From Fimadaptatus sp050946055 (GTDB taxonomy: Bacteria > Bacillota > Clostridia > Christensenellales > Aristaeellaceae), in assembly GCA_050946055.1 (NCBI GenBank), contig JBMNUB010000008.1, forward strand, positions 19,347 to 83,346: a DNA stretch of 64,000 bases. Reading direction: 5' to 3'. The notes beneath the pieces are model-generated. The model worked only from the letters and a program-made list of their open reading frames with translations. It had not been told where the DNA came from and did no database searches. Below, in pieces: positions 50,539 to 59,347 of this stretch; position 1 is the first letter of the stretch, and every line of letters begins with the position of its first letter. The position numbers and the translations under genes were made by a program.

Positions 50539-51525
50539 TTATTTGGTCAATGAGTCGGCATACTGCTGTATCTCAAGCGCCACGCGCGTGGATATGAATG
50601 CGTCGTTGGGCGCAAACGCGGTGGGCTTGCCCTCTATCGTGAGCATGAGGTCGCGCAGACAGTCCTCGTCAATGGGCGCGGCCTGTATCGCCTGAGCATG
50701 CTCCATGCCCGCGCAGGCGAGCGTGACCCGACCTTCGCCTAGGCGGCACTCCAGCATGCCCGTTTCACCCCAGAAGCTGAAGCGCCAGTAGGTGGGCAGG
50801 CTGAACGCGGAGGGTGCGGGCGCGCTGTATGACACGTCCGCCATAAGCCCCGCGCCGTTTTCGTACTCGCCCAGCAGCTGTGCGCAGTCGGCGAAATCCG
50901 GCTGGCTGTGGGCAAAGGCGTTGTACTGGCGCGCCATGACGGTGCGGCGGTATTTGAGCCCGGTTATATAGCGCACGGCATCCAGTCCATGTATAGCCAG
51001 ATCGTTGAACGTGCCGCCGTGCTTGCCCGGCTCAAAGTACCACATGGGGCGCACGCCGTACTGGAGCGGGTGCTGGCCGGTGAAGTTTATGGCGTGTATC
51101 TCGCCTAATCGGCCCTCCAATATTATGTCGCGCGCCAGCCTGAGCGCGGGGTCGTAGCGCAGGTCCAGCATGCAGCCCACGTAAAGCCCCTTCTCGCGGC
51201 ACAGGCGCTCTATCTCGTCCAGCTCCTCAAGGCGCGTGCATATGGGCTTGTCGCACATCACATGCTTGCCCGCCCTGAGCGCGGCGATGACGCGCTGGCC
51301 GCGTATGCCGTAGTAATCGCCCACGGCCACTATGTCCACGCGCTCGTCCGACAGCAGCTCGTCATAGCTGCCGTAGAACGGACAGGCCATGCGCGCCTGC
51401 GCAGCCTGCCGCGCCGCGTCGTCCTCCTCCCATGCTCCTAGCACGCTTGTACTCGCCTGCGCAGAGGCAAGGTCGTACAGCACGTTGATATGCGCATGCC
51501 TGAGGCCGCAAAATGCAATGTTCAT
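50539..51525 (-). CDS. Gfo/Idh/MocA family oxidoreductase 3
   Basis: A 328-aa NAD(P)-dependent oxidoreductase. The nucleotide-binding start MNIAFCGLRHAHINVLYDL lacks a full GxGxxG. VDIVAVGDYYGIRGQRVIAALRAGKHVMCDKPICTRLEE near residue 70 gives the DKP catalytic lysine, and GGTFNDLAIHGLDAVRYITG near 170 gives the family H/D region. Its overall look resembles the first family member of the operon more than the second. GAGGTAGAGT precedes the ATG at 51525, 8 bp after the NagB-like gene. Substrate unknown. Confidence 0.88.
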   Translation of the reverse strand: MNIAFCGLRHAHINVLYDLASAQASTSVLGAWEEDDAARQAAQARMACPFYGSYDELLSDERVDIVAVGDYYGIRGQRVIAALRAGKHVMCDKPICTRLEELDEIERLCREKGLYVGCMLDLRYDPALRLARDIILEGRLGEIHAINFTGQHPLQYGVRPMWYFEPGKHGGTFNDLAIHGLDAVRYITGLKYRRTVMARQYNAFAHSQPDFADCAQLLGEYENGAGLMADVSYSAPAPSAFSLPTYWRFSFWGETGMLECRLGEGRVTLACAGMEHAQAIQAAPIDEDCLRDLMLTIEGKPTAFAPNDAFISTRVALEIQQYADSLTK

Positions 51526-51533
51526 ACTCTACC

Positions 51534-52307
51534 TCACGCAAGCAGGCCGGCGGCGCTGTCCGGGTCGCAGAACATGGTGGCATCCGCGTGGCTGCGCATG
51601 GCGGTGGCTGGAACGTCCGCGCCCACCTTGCCGGTGACGGTCAGGGTGACTGCATTGCGCTTGGTGGCGGCAGGCACGGTGCAGAACATGTGACCGGCGT
51701 TGGTCAGGGCGGGTATGGTCAGCGAAAAGGCGTACTCAGGCACAAGCTCCAGACTGGCAAAGCAGCCGTCGTTGACCTGCTGCTGGCGGCATACGGGGTC
51801 GAGCGGCACGCGCTTGACCAGCGCAGGATCGCTAAAGTCGGCAACCCAGGGGTCGTTGAAGGCGATGTGGGCGTTTTCGCCTATGCCCAGCATGACCACG
51901 TCTACGGGGTTGTCGCGCAGCAGCGCGCTGTAACGCGCGCACTCGGCCTCGGCATCGGGCGCATCGCCGCGCAGATAGTGGACGCACTTGAAAGGCAGGT
52001 GGGAGAACACATGCTCATACAGATAGCGGCCAAACGACTGCGGCGCTTCGCGGCTAAGCCCCACATACTCGTCCATGTGGAAGGCGTTGACGCGCGACCA
52101 GTCTATGCCCTGCTCCTGCATGAGGTACTTGAGCGTCTCGTTCTGAGAGGGCGCGGCGGCGAATATCATGTTGATTTCGTCCTTTTCAGCCAGCAGCGCG
52201 CGTATGCACTCGCCCGCGCGGCGCGCCGCCTCCTGACCCATGGCCTCGCGGCTGTCCGCGACGATTACCTTTAGGGAGTCCGCCTGCATTTCTTTGATGA
52301 TTGCCAT
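51534..52307 (-). CDS. nagB: NagB-like glucosamine-6-phosphate deaminase family protein
   Basis: A 257-aa protein of the sugar-phosphate isomerase/deaminase fold. Canonical landmarks are FHMDEYVGL near residue 80 and MLGIGENAHIAFNDP near 140, holding the ring-opening histidine. VPEYAFSLTIPAL and MFCTVPAATKRNAV follow. In standard NagB the loop is G-x-G-x-DGHIAFNEP; here the aspartate is replaced by asparagine and the glutamate by aspartate. It may therefore be a distinct subfamily acting on a modified amino sugar, or a deaminase with altered mechanism. ATG 52307 has AAGGAG upstream; a GTG at 52316 overlaps that box. It lies between the UroD-like gene and an oxidoreductase. Confidence 0.82.
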   Translation of the reverse strand: MAIIKEMQADSLKVIVADSREAMGQEAARRAGECIRALLAEKDEINMIFAAAPSQNETLKYLMQEQGIDWSRVNAFHMDEYVGLSREAPQSFGRYLYEHVFSHLPFKCVHYLRGDAPDAEAECARYSALLRDNPVDVVMLGIGENAHIAFNDPWVADFSDPALVKRVPLDPVCRQQQVNDGCFASLELVPEYAFSLTIPALTNAGHMFCTVPAATKRNAVTLTVTGKVGADVPATAMRSHADATMFCDPDSAAGLLA

Positions 52308-52319
52308 AGATATCACTCC

Positions 52320-53336
52320 TTAGTTTGTTGTGTACTTGTCCGCAATGTCCAGGAAGGCCCGGATGCGGTCGGTCTTGCCAATGCTAACGGCGTATGCGCC
52401 GAATTGGGTGCGAATGTTTGTAGGCCCGTATGATACGGCTTTGGCTATCCACCTGTCCAGCTCCCCGTCATCCATGCCGGTTATGTGATAGGCATACAGC
52501 AGCCAGTCAAAGGGCAGCGAGTTCCTGTCCCTCATGTCATCTAGAGTCAGCTGCGGGGACACGGAGGGCTGGTAATGCGTGATGCCGGCCTTGGGCAGAT
52601 AGGGGAGCTGAGCGGGCAGCAACGCCTCGCAGTGCAGGAAGCGGCTGCGGCCTGTGCTTATGCCCTCGTAATAGCGCCTCCAATAGGGTATGACGAGCGC
52701 ATCCCACATCTTGGGCGGGAGCATGCTGGCGAGGTCGTCAGCCAGTCCCGCGCCGCTGGCATTTACCTCAGGCTCGCCGCAGAAGCGATTGAGCTGCCGC
52801 TTGAAAGCGACTATGCTGTCGGTCATGAGCGCTATGTAGCGGGCGGCCTTCTCAGGTTCGTCCATAACGTCCATGTAGAAGCCTTCGCCGCGGTACAGCG
52901 CCGCCGACGTTATGGGTCCCTCCAGCCCCAGCCCGGCCATATGGGGCGCTTCCGGGAAGACCTCTTTCACACGGGCGGACAGGCAGGCATACTGCTTAAA
53001 TATTGGACATGCGGTAAAGTCCATGCCGCGCGCCGCCTCTAGGCGCTCTATGGCTTCGTCCAGCGAAGCCGCCGCCGGCGATATGTTGGGCTCGGCGCTT
53101 TCCGAGTAGTTAAGCGGCGCGCCTATGCATATCAGATGGCCGTATGAATTGGGCGCGGCGGTGGGTGTGCGCGGCTTTAAGCGGCCATGAAAGGTGTCAA
53201 GCGTCCATTCCGTAGTTATCGTCCATGCTTTAATCAGCTTGTCCGCGTCCAGAAAGAACTCCTTTGCGCTTATTCCGGCAAGATAGGGCGCCAGATCGTG
53301 ATATATCTCCACGGTAAAGCGCGGCAGTTGGGACAT
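52320..53336 (-). CDS. UroD-fold protein (uroporphyrinogen decarboxylase-like) in the sugar operon
   Basis: A 338-aa protein I assign tentatively to the uroporphyrinogen decarboxylase fold (PF01208 type), from HMAGLGLEGPITSAALYRG near residue 140, FYMDVMDEPEKAARYIALM and SRFLHCEALLPAQLPYLPKAGITHYQPS near 230. The RxxR porphyrin-binding start of true HemE is not visible, so haem synthesis is unlikely. Members of this fold also include corrinoid methyltransferases, and relatives of unknown role often sit in sugar operons. ATG 53336 has AAAGGAG 11 nt upstream; a GTG at 53357 would touch the AraC stop. The histidine and cysteine in FLHCEA could bind metal. Function unknown. Confidence 0.65.
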   Translation of the reverse strand: MSQLPRFTVEIYHDLAPYLAGISAKEFFLDADKLIKAWTITTEWTLDTFHGRLKPRTPTAAPNSYGHLICIGAPLNYSESAEPNISPAAASLDEAIERLEAARGMDFTACPIFKQYACLSARVKEVFPEAPHMAGLGLEGPITSAALYRGEGFYMDVMDEPEKAARYIALMTDSIVAFKRQLNRFCGEPEVNASGAGLADDLASMLPPKMWDALVIPYWRRYYEGISTGRSRFLHCEALLPAQLPYLPKAGITHYQPSVSPQLTLDDMRDRNSLPFDWLLYAYHITGMDDGELDRWIAKAVSYGPTNIRTQFGAYAVSIGKTDRIRAFLDIADKYTTN

Positions 53337-53356
53337 GGCATATGTCGCTCCTTTCA

Positions 53357-55585
53357 CTATTGCGCTCTAGGCGTGTTGCGGTAGGCAGAGGGCGCGATGC
53401 CGTACATGCGGCGGAATGCCTTGTAGAAGGTGTTGGGCGAGTTGAAGCCCACCATGTTGGCGATTTCGTTGACGGTGAACTGGCTGTCGTCCAGCAGGTG
53501 AGCCGCCTGTGTAAGCCTCAGATTCTCCAGATAGCTGGAGAAGCCCACGCCCGTCTGCTCGCGGAAGAATGTGGACAGATACTTTTCGCTTATCGAGAAG
53601 TGCGCCGCCACCGACTTGCCATATACATCGGGGTCGGCGTAGTTCTCCTCGAGGTATGTGAGCAAATCGTTCTTGAGCTGCTCGTTATAGCTCTTGCGGC
53701 GGTCGTTGAAGCTGCTGCACAGGGCATGGCAGGCATCGACAAGCTCGCCCGTCTGCTCATCGCGTGGAGCGGTGGGCGCAAAGAAGGGCAGCTCGTCCTC
53801 GCCTATGGAGGTGGAGTCCGCCGCTATCTGAAGAAGTATGCCGCGTATGCTGCTAAACAGCTGGCCGTAATCGCGGTCGCGCAGATACCGGTTTTGCAGA
53901 TACGAGCGTATGAACTCCTCCGAGCGAGTTGTGTCGCCCGCCATCACGTATTCGCGCAGCTTGTTGGAAGCGGCCATGGTCAGTATGGGCAGCTCGTCGC
54001 TCCTCTCAACGTCCTCGGGGAAGAGTATGTTGCTGTTGACGGCGTGGCGGCAGCCCAGTATGCTCTTGGTCTCCTCGTAAGCGTGCGCCACATCCTCGGG
54101 CTGACAGTATACGCCGGATATGGCGAAGAACGCTTCCACGCCCGTGTCGCTGCGCAGCGTGTTTACAATCGCGTTTAGCCGCTCGGCTATGGACACGGCG
54201 GAGCCGTCCTGCTCAGTGGGCATTATGAACAGCAGCCGCTTCTCGCTGAGCGGGTGTATGAGCAGCTTCTCCTTCCACGACTTTTCCAGCATGTCCACAA
54301 GAGTTACGCTTATAACGCCCAGCGCGGCCTTTTCCACTGCGCATTCCGACTCCAGCACCGCGTTGCAGGCGCGCCACATATCGGGGAGCGCAATGCGCGC
54401 GCAGAGCTTTTGCATATCGCGCTCGTTTTTGTAGCGGCCATAGAGCAGATCCTCCATGGCGCGCGTGGTCAGGGCGGCGTCGTAGTCGGCGATGGTGTTG
54501 CGGATGGAGTGGTTGCTCTGCAGCAGCTCCTTGTAGCTGCTCAGGAAGTACTGGTACTCGTCCTTGGCGTATTCCGTCGAGGACGGCACGCTGGAGTGCT
54601 GCTTGAAGAAGGAGTACACCTCCTTGATGGGGGAGTACTGCCGCTTGGTAAGCAGCACCGACACCACAAAGGCAACAAGGAAGGCGATTATGGTATAGCC
54701 AAACAGCATGCCGAAGCTGGAGATAAAGTCGCGGTTAAAGAACGAGCTGGGCGTGCCTATCACGTATGTAAGCCCGGAGGCGGTGTCGGTTATCGTGAAT
54801 ACGTGGTGGGACTGGCCGCTTATGCTCATCTCGCTTACGTCCTGCGCCTGCGCGGTCACGGCATAGGGAGCCTTGTGGCTGAGCAGCAGCTGGCCGGTCG
54901 AGTCATACAGGCACAGGAAAGAGTCGGTGAGCAGGCTGTCAAAGCGCAGGGCGCGCAGCAGTTCGGCTACATCTATAAGGCAGACGACCATCCCTGAGTT
55001 GAACGGATCGACAAAGGGAAAGCTGTACGTTATGGTGTCGGCATAGCCGGACTGCCCGTTTGGCGAATAGGTGAATACCTGCTCCACCGGGCGAAAGCCG
55101 CGGCGCGAAGCCTGCATCTCCCGCTCAAGGCGCTCGCGCCACTGCGCACAGTCCACGCCCTCATAGCGCAGCCAATAGTCATAGGAATCCTCCCATGAAA
55201 AGAAGATGCGGTCCGGCGAAAAGACTATGTCGTTTCGGGCGAAATAGACATAGTTGTTGCGCAGTATGTTCCAGCTTGCGGTGGTGGCATACCATGTCTT
55301 GCGCGATTCGGCGGCATGATAGCGCTGTGCGCCGGTAAGTTCGCCCTCCATATTTATGATGCTCTTTATGGAAGGATTGCGGTGCAGCGCACCTATCATG
55401 CTCTCGGCTGAGCTAAAGCTGGTGGACAGAGTGCCTATGTCGCCCGAGACGAGGCTGTAACTTGCTTTAACCTGCTTTTCCCTTTCAGAGCGCAGCGTAT
55501 GGCCGATGAGCGGTATTATCGTAAGCAGCACGATTACCGCTATCGTTATGTGGGAAAAGAGAATCTTATGGAGAGTTTTCTTCAT
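53357..55585 (-). CDS. Membrane-bound AraC-family transcriptional regulator
   Basis: A 742-aa transmembrane sensor-regulator. A transmembrane helix near residues 12-30 (TIAVIVLLTIIPLIG) is followed by a Cache-like extracytoplasmic domain (about 35-285). A second helix comes near 290-312 (MLFGYTIIAFLVAFVVSVLL), then a cytoplasmic linker. The C-terminal AraC domain is at about 640-738: VYGKSVAAHFSISEKYLSTFFREQTGVGFSSYL and VNEIANMVGFNSPNTFYKAFRRMYGIAPSAYR, two helix-turn-helix units. Such proteins sense an extracellular sugar and activate adjacent uptake and catabolic genes. It lies between the transport part and the catabolic genes, whose first start is 20 bp after its stop, so it likely belongs to the same transcript and regulates the locus. 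Confidence 0.92.
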   Translation of the reverse strand: MKKTLHKILFSHITIAVIVLLTIIPLIGHTLRSEREKQVKASYSLVSGDIGTLSTSFSSAESMIGALHRNPSIKSIINMEGELTGAQRYHAAESRKTWYATTASWNILRNNYVYFARNDIVFSPDRIFFSWEDSYDYWLRYEGVDCAQWRERLEREMQASRRGFRPVEQVFTYSPNGQSGYADTITYSFPFVDPFNSGMVVCLIDVAELLRALRFDSLLTDSFLCLYDSTGQLLLSHKAPYAVTAQAQDVSEMSISGQSHHVFTITDTASGLTYVIGTPSSFFNRDFISSFGMLFGYTIIAFLVAFVVSVLLTKRQYSPIKEVYSFFKQHSSVPSSTEYAKDEYQYFLSSYKELLQSNHSIRNTIADYDAALTTRAMEDLLYGRYKNERDMQKLCARIALPDMWRACNAVLESECAVEKAALGVISVTLVDMLEKSWKEKLLIHPLSEKRLLFIMPTEQDGSAVSIAERLNAIVNTLRSDTGVEAFFAISGVYCQPEDVAHAYEETKSILGCRHAVNSNILFPEDVERSDELPILTMAASNKLREYVMAGDTTRSEEFIRSYLQNRYLRDRDYGQLFSSIRGILLQIAADSTSIGEDELPFFAPTAPRDEQTGELVDACHALCSSFNDRRKSYNEQLKNDLLTYLEENYADPDVYGKSVAAHFSISEKYLSTFFREQTGVGFSSYLENLRLTQAAHLLDDSQFTVNEIANMVGFNSPNTFYKAFRRMYGIAPSAYRNTPRAQ

Positions 55586-55655
55586 TAAGCAAGCACAGCC
55601 TTCACGTGATTTTCTCTAATATACTACAATTTGGCAGGGATTTCAACCGATGATT

Positions 55656-56444
55656 TTACAAACCACGGTTCAGAGCCTGCTGCACCGTGTCGGCATCCAC
55701 CTCGTAGCTTCGCCCGTCGAGCATGCGCATGTAGGGCTTGTCGGTGTGCAGGGGCATGGATACGGACTGGGAAAACTCCACGCGCATTGTAACCGGCTTT
55801 GGCACTATATAAGTGCGCATCTCGCCTATGCGGCGCACGGCCTCCTCGGCCTTGGCGGCGATGAGGGCATGCGCCTTGTCGGGGTGAAGCAGTGCGCCGC
55901 CCTCGTTGGTGGCCGCGCGTTTGACCTGAGCATAGGTCGCCCAGGGCAGGAAGTGCTCGCTCTCCTTCCTGAGCTTGTCGTCGCCCGACACCATTATGAC
56001 CGGCATGCCGCGCTCGCCAGCTATGGCGGCGTCCATGGCCAGTTCGCCCGACCTTACGCCGTTTAGGTACATGTTCTGTATGGTGACGCTGCTCCAGGTG
56101 TGATTTAAGAACGCCTCGGCCGTTCCCGCCATGGCATGATAGCCCAGCAGTATTACGCCGTCCGCGCCCTCGCTGCCGAAGAACCTGTCCGGACCTACCG
56201 CACCCATTATGCACTCGTCAACGGCGGGGGAGAGCTGATCCCACAAAAGCGTCTCGGCGCGGCCATGGCAGTCGCGCACGACTATGGTATCCACTCCGGC
56301 GCGCTTTAGCCCCTCGGCGCAGGCGTTTACGTCGGCGGTCATGGCTGCGCGCCCCTCGCTCCTGCGGTCATCGCCCGCGCGGGTCTGGCGGAAGGTGTAT
56401 ACGCCGCTTATGCCTTCGTTGTCCACCATTAGGAATATCTTCAC
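55656..56444 (-). CDS. M55 family D-aminopeptidase (DppA-like)
   Basis: A 262-aa zinc peptidase of the DppA family, known to cleave D-Ala-containing dipeptides. Metal ligands are seen in MVDNEGISGV near residue 7 (DxE), VVRDCHG near 57 and LLGYHAMAGTAEAFLNHTWSS near 103 (two histidines). LHPDKAHALIAAKAEEAVRR follows. Its presence in an amino-sugar locus suggests that the substrate may be a muropeptide or glycopeptide; that is inference. The start is GTG at 56444 with AGGGAGG 10 nt upstream. It is located between the binding protein gene (after a hairpin at 56474) and the AraC regulator on the same strand. Confidence 0.9.
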   Translation of the reverse strand: MKIFLMVDNEGISGVYTFRQTRAGDDRRSEGRAAMTADVNACAEGLKRAGVDTIVVRDCHGRAETLLWDQLSPAVDECIMGAVGPDRFFGSEGADGVILLGYHAMAGTAEAFLNHTWSSVTIQNMYLNGVRSGELAMDAAIAGERGMPVIMVSGDDKLRKESEHFLPWATYAQVKRAATNEGGALLHPDKAHALIAAKAEEAVRRIGEMRTYIVPKPVTMRVEFSQSVSMPLHTDKPYMRMLDGRSYEVDADTVQQALNRGL

Positions 56445-56473
56445 TCGGCTTCGGCCTCCCTCTTACAGAAATT

Positions 56474-56503
56474 CCGTGGCAAGCGGCAGTCCGCTTGCCA
56501 CGG
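56474..56503 (-). terminator. Hairpin between the solute-binding protein and DppA genes
   Basis: CCGTGGCAAGCGG and CCGCTTGCCACGG, a perfect 13-bp stem around CAGT, 34 bp after the binding-protein stop. On the minus strand only AATTTC follows, so it may be a partial terminator or a 3' stabiliser giving excess binding protein mRNA. Confidence 0.65.
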
Positions 56504-56537
56504 CAGGATTATTTATACGATGCCTGTTTCTGTGGAA

Positions 56538-58106
56538 TTATTCGCCCCATACGCGGGTGTAAGCGTTCTGAGTTATCTCAAGATACCTGCCAAGGCCTAT
56601 GCTGTCCAGCTCGGCGAGGTAATCTTCCCACTCGGATTCGATGTCCATATCGCCTATTATGAACAGGGTCATGGCTTCCTTCCAGTAGGAATCCAGATTG
56701 CTCTTTATCTCGGCTATCTCGTTGGACTCGTCGGTGGTGTATATAATCTTGGCTACGCGCTCCTCGGGGATATAGCCCTTGAGCTTGGGTACGGTAGCGT
56801 AAGCCAGCGCGCTGGGATCGAGGGGATTGTCGCTCTTGGCGCGGCCATCGCCTATGGAGTAATCCAGATACAGCGGGCTCCATACGTTCCACCACTTGTT
56901 CTGCACGCCGCTCTGAACATCGCTGATTATGCGGAAGGTGGCGGGAACGTCGGCGTATATGCCCTCGGTGCCTTCGGGCGCCCATTCCCAGTCAACGCCT
57001 TCTTCGCCGTAGCGTATGACCATGCCGGCTTCCTTTTCCCAGCACAGGTCGAGCAGGTCAAAGGCCAGCTGCGGGTCGGCGCAGTCCTTGGTGATGAAGC
57101 CGTTGTGGGTTACGGAGTAGGACTGCCAGGGAGCATACTGAGTGCCATCGGGGCCGACGAAGGGAGTGGTGCCGGTGTACTCGAGCATCTTGGGGTTGCC
57201 GGAGAATACGTGGGAGCTGTTCATGCCGGAAGCCGCACCGGCAATGGTGTCGCCTTCGCGCTGCAGCACGGCCTTGAGCTGGTCAAGGTCCTGAGTGAAC
57301 ATCAGGGGATCGATGAGGCCTTCCTCATAGAGACCGGCGAAGTAGCGCAGGCCTTCGCGCCAGCCGTCGGTGTTGTAGCACACGTTGACCACGCCGTCGT
57401 TGACCTGCAGATAGGTGCCGGTGTCAAAGAAGGTGAAGGAACCCATCAGGTACAACAGTGGATTGGTGTGCTGCACGGAGGTGGTGCCGGTCATGGGAAT
57501 CTCATCGCTGGGATCGCCGTTGCCGTTGGCATCCTGATCGCGGAAGGCGCGCAGCACTTCAGTGAACTCGTCTATGGTAGTGGGAACGGCCAGACCGAGA
57601 TTGTCCAGCCAAGTCTTGTTGAGGAAGAACTTGTGGCCGTACTCGGTGTGAGTCTCCTGCTGCAGACGTGCCACGGAGTATATCTTGCCGTCGGCGAAGG
57701 TGACCATCTTGCGGAAGTTGGGATCGACTTCCAGACCGGCCTTGATGTGGGTGCTGGTCTCATAATAGGGAGTGAGATCTATGAAGGTGCCGTTGGAGCC
57801 GTACTTGGCGACGACCAGCTCGCTGAGATTGCCGAACAGTACATCGGGCAGAGTCTCATTGGCGGTAATCATCAGCTCCAGCTTGGTTGTCCACTCACTG
57901 GCGGGCAGGAAGCTCCAGGTGAAGTCGGCGTTCATGCGATCCTCAAGATAGAGGGTAGCATAGTTGGTCTCGACGTCTTCGAGGGTGGTGGGTTCTGCGC
58001 ACATTATGGAGATGGTCTTGCGCTCAGCGGTCTCGGCTAGGCCGAAACTGGGAAGAATGCTGAGTGCCATCAGCAGAGCCAGTATAAGGGAAAGCTTGCG
58101 TTTCAT
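56538..58106 (-). CDS. Extracellular solute-binding protein (oligosaccharide, LplA/LipO type)
   Basis: A 522-aa family 1 binding protein for the adjacent LplB/YtcP-type permeases. The signal peptide is MKRKLSLILALLMALSILP with a likely cleavage near GLAE; no lipobox cysteine follows, so it seems not to be lipidated. Typical motifs are EWTTKLELMITANETLPDVLFG near residue 70, LDNLGLAVPTTIDEFTEVLRAFRDQDANGNG near 170 and a C-terminal VPKLKGYIPEE region. The size fits binders of complex oligosaccharides. GAGGAGGTC precedes the ATG at 58106. It is divergent from its permeases across a 230-bp AT-richer promoter region whose exact boxes I could not fix. Codon use suggests high expression. Confidence 0.9.
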   Translation of the reverse strand: MKRKLSLILALLMALSILPSFGLAETAERKTISIMCAEPTTLEDVETNYATLYLEDRMNADFTWSFLPASEWTTKLELMITANETLPDVLFGNLSELVVAKYGSNGTFIDLTPYYETSTHIKAGLEVDPNFRKMVTFADGKIYSVARLQQETHTEYGHKFFLNKTWLDNLGLAVPTTIDEFTEVLRAFRDQDANGNGDPSDEIPMTGTTSVQHTNPLLYLMGSFTFFDTGTYLQVNDGVVNVCYNTDGWREGLRYFAGLYEEGLIDPLMFTQDLDQLKAVLQREGDTIAGAASGMNSSHVFSGNPKMLEYTGTTPFVGPDGTQYAPWQSYSVTHNGFITKDCADPQLAFDLLDLCWEKEAGMVIRYGEEGVDWEWAPEGTEGIYADVPATFRIISDVQSGVQNKWWNVWSPLYLDYSIGDGRAKSDNPLDPSALAYATVPKLKGYIPEERVAKIIYTTDESNEIAEIKSNLDSYWKEAMTLFIIGDMDIESEWEDYLAELDSIGLGRYLEITQNAYTRVWGE

Positions 58107-58336
58107 GGAAAGACCTCCTCAGATTCAATGTAGCAAGTGTGCCTTGCCCTTTGCGTCTATTTTGCCGAATGATAACCCAAAAGTAAAGAGGATGATGCTC
58201 TTGTACCCTCCAAAAAGTTGGAATCTTACTTTTTTCCCGCTTGTTCCAGATTATCATGTTTTCAAAGAGGTGGATTTAACCTAATATAGAGTAAGCATAA
58301 CGTCCGCTAAAACAACGTGAAGAAAGGTGATCATGT

Positions 58337-59308
58337 ATGAGTTCTACAGCCACAAAAGGTTATCCGCAGAATTTCAGTATCAAGCGGCAGGAGCGCTTGA
58401 CGCGGCATAAGCTGATGCGGCGGTACTGGCGATTGTATCTGCTGCTGGCGCTTCCGCTGATATATTTGCTGGTGTTTAAGTATTATCCCATGCTGGGCGT
58501 GCAGATCGCCTTCCGTAAGTTTGACCCGGTGGGCGGCATATGGCACAGCGAATGGGTGGGGCTGCACTACTTTGAGAAGTTCTTTACTTCGTCCAAGTTC
58601 AAGCGCGTGGTGCCAAACACCATCATACTGTCGCTGTATTCGCTGCTGGCGGGCTTTCCCGTGCCGATAATACTGGCGCTGAGCCTCAATACCCTGCGCA
58701 ACGAGCGCTACAAGAAGCTGATACAGACAATTACATATATCCCTCACTTCATATCCACGGTCGTGCTGGTCGGCATACTGTTCCAGACCTTCAACGCGCG
58801 CGCGGGTCTGGTGGGTGTGGCATACAAGTCGGTATTTGGCAAAACCATGCCCGATCTGTTCGGCAACCCGGCGGCATTCAGACACTTGTTCGTGTGGTCG
58901 GGCGTGTGGCAGAGCATGGGCTGGTCGTCGATAATATACATAGCGGCGCTGGCCGGCGTCGATCCCGAGCTGCATGAGGCGGCGCAGATAGACGGCGCGT
59001 CCCGCTTCCAGCGCGTGCTGCACATCGATCTGCCCTCCATACTGCCCACGGCGGTAATACTGCTGATACTCAACAGCGGCAGCATAATGTCGGTCGGCTT
59101 TGAGAAGGTATACCTGATGCAGAACAACCTGAATCTGCGCGCCTCGGAAGTCATATCCACCTACGTATACAAGATAAGCATGACAGCGGGTACTTCCGAC
59201 TTCTCTTACGGCACGGCCATTGACCTGTTCAACTCGGTCATAAACATGATAATCCTGGTGCTGGTCAACACCGTGTCCAGCAAGCTGTCCTCGACCAGCC
59301 TCTGGTGA
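58337..59308 (+). CDS. Carbohydrate ABC permease 1 (LplB-type)
   Basis: A 323-aa MalF-like permease with six or so helices. It starts with the family hallmark YLLLALPLIYLLVFKYYPMLGVQIAFRKF near residue 33. The ATPase-coupling loop is near 210: EAAQIDGASRFQRVLHIDLPSILPT, the EAA motif. This group imports oligosaccharides such as aldouronates, lacto-N-biose-like sugars or other complex glycans and uses a shared MsmX-type ATPase, consistent with no ATPase gene here. GAAAGGTGATC precedes the ATG at 58337. The second permease follows after 39 bp. Confidence 0.93.
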   Translation: MSSTATKGYPQNFSIKRQERLTRHKLMRRYWRLYLLLALPLIYLLVFKYYPMLGVQIAFRKFDPVGGIWHSEWVGLHYFEKFFTSSKFKRVVPNTIILSLYSLLAGFPVPIILALSLNTLRNERYKKLIQTITYIPHFISTVVLVGILFQTFNARAGLVGVAYKSVFGKTMPDLFGNPAAFRHLFVWSGVWQSMGWSSIIYIAALAGVDPELHEAAQIDGASRFQRVLHIDLPSILPTAVILLILNSGSIMSVGFEKVYLMQNNLNLRASEVISTYVYKISMTAGTSDFSYGTAIDLFNSVINMIILVLVNTVSSKLSSTSLW

Positions 59309-59347
59309 TACGGCTCCATCGAATGCTAGGAAGGAAAGGGAACGATT

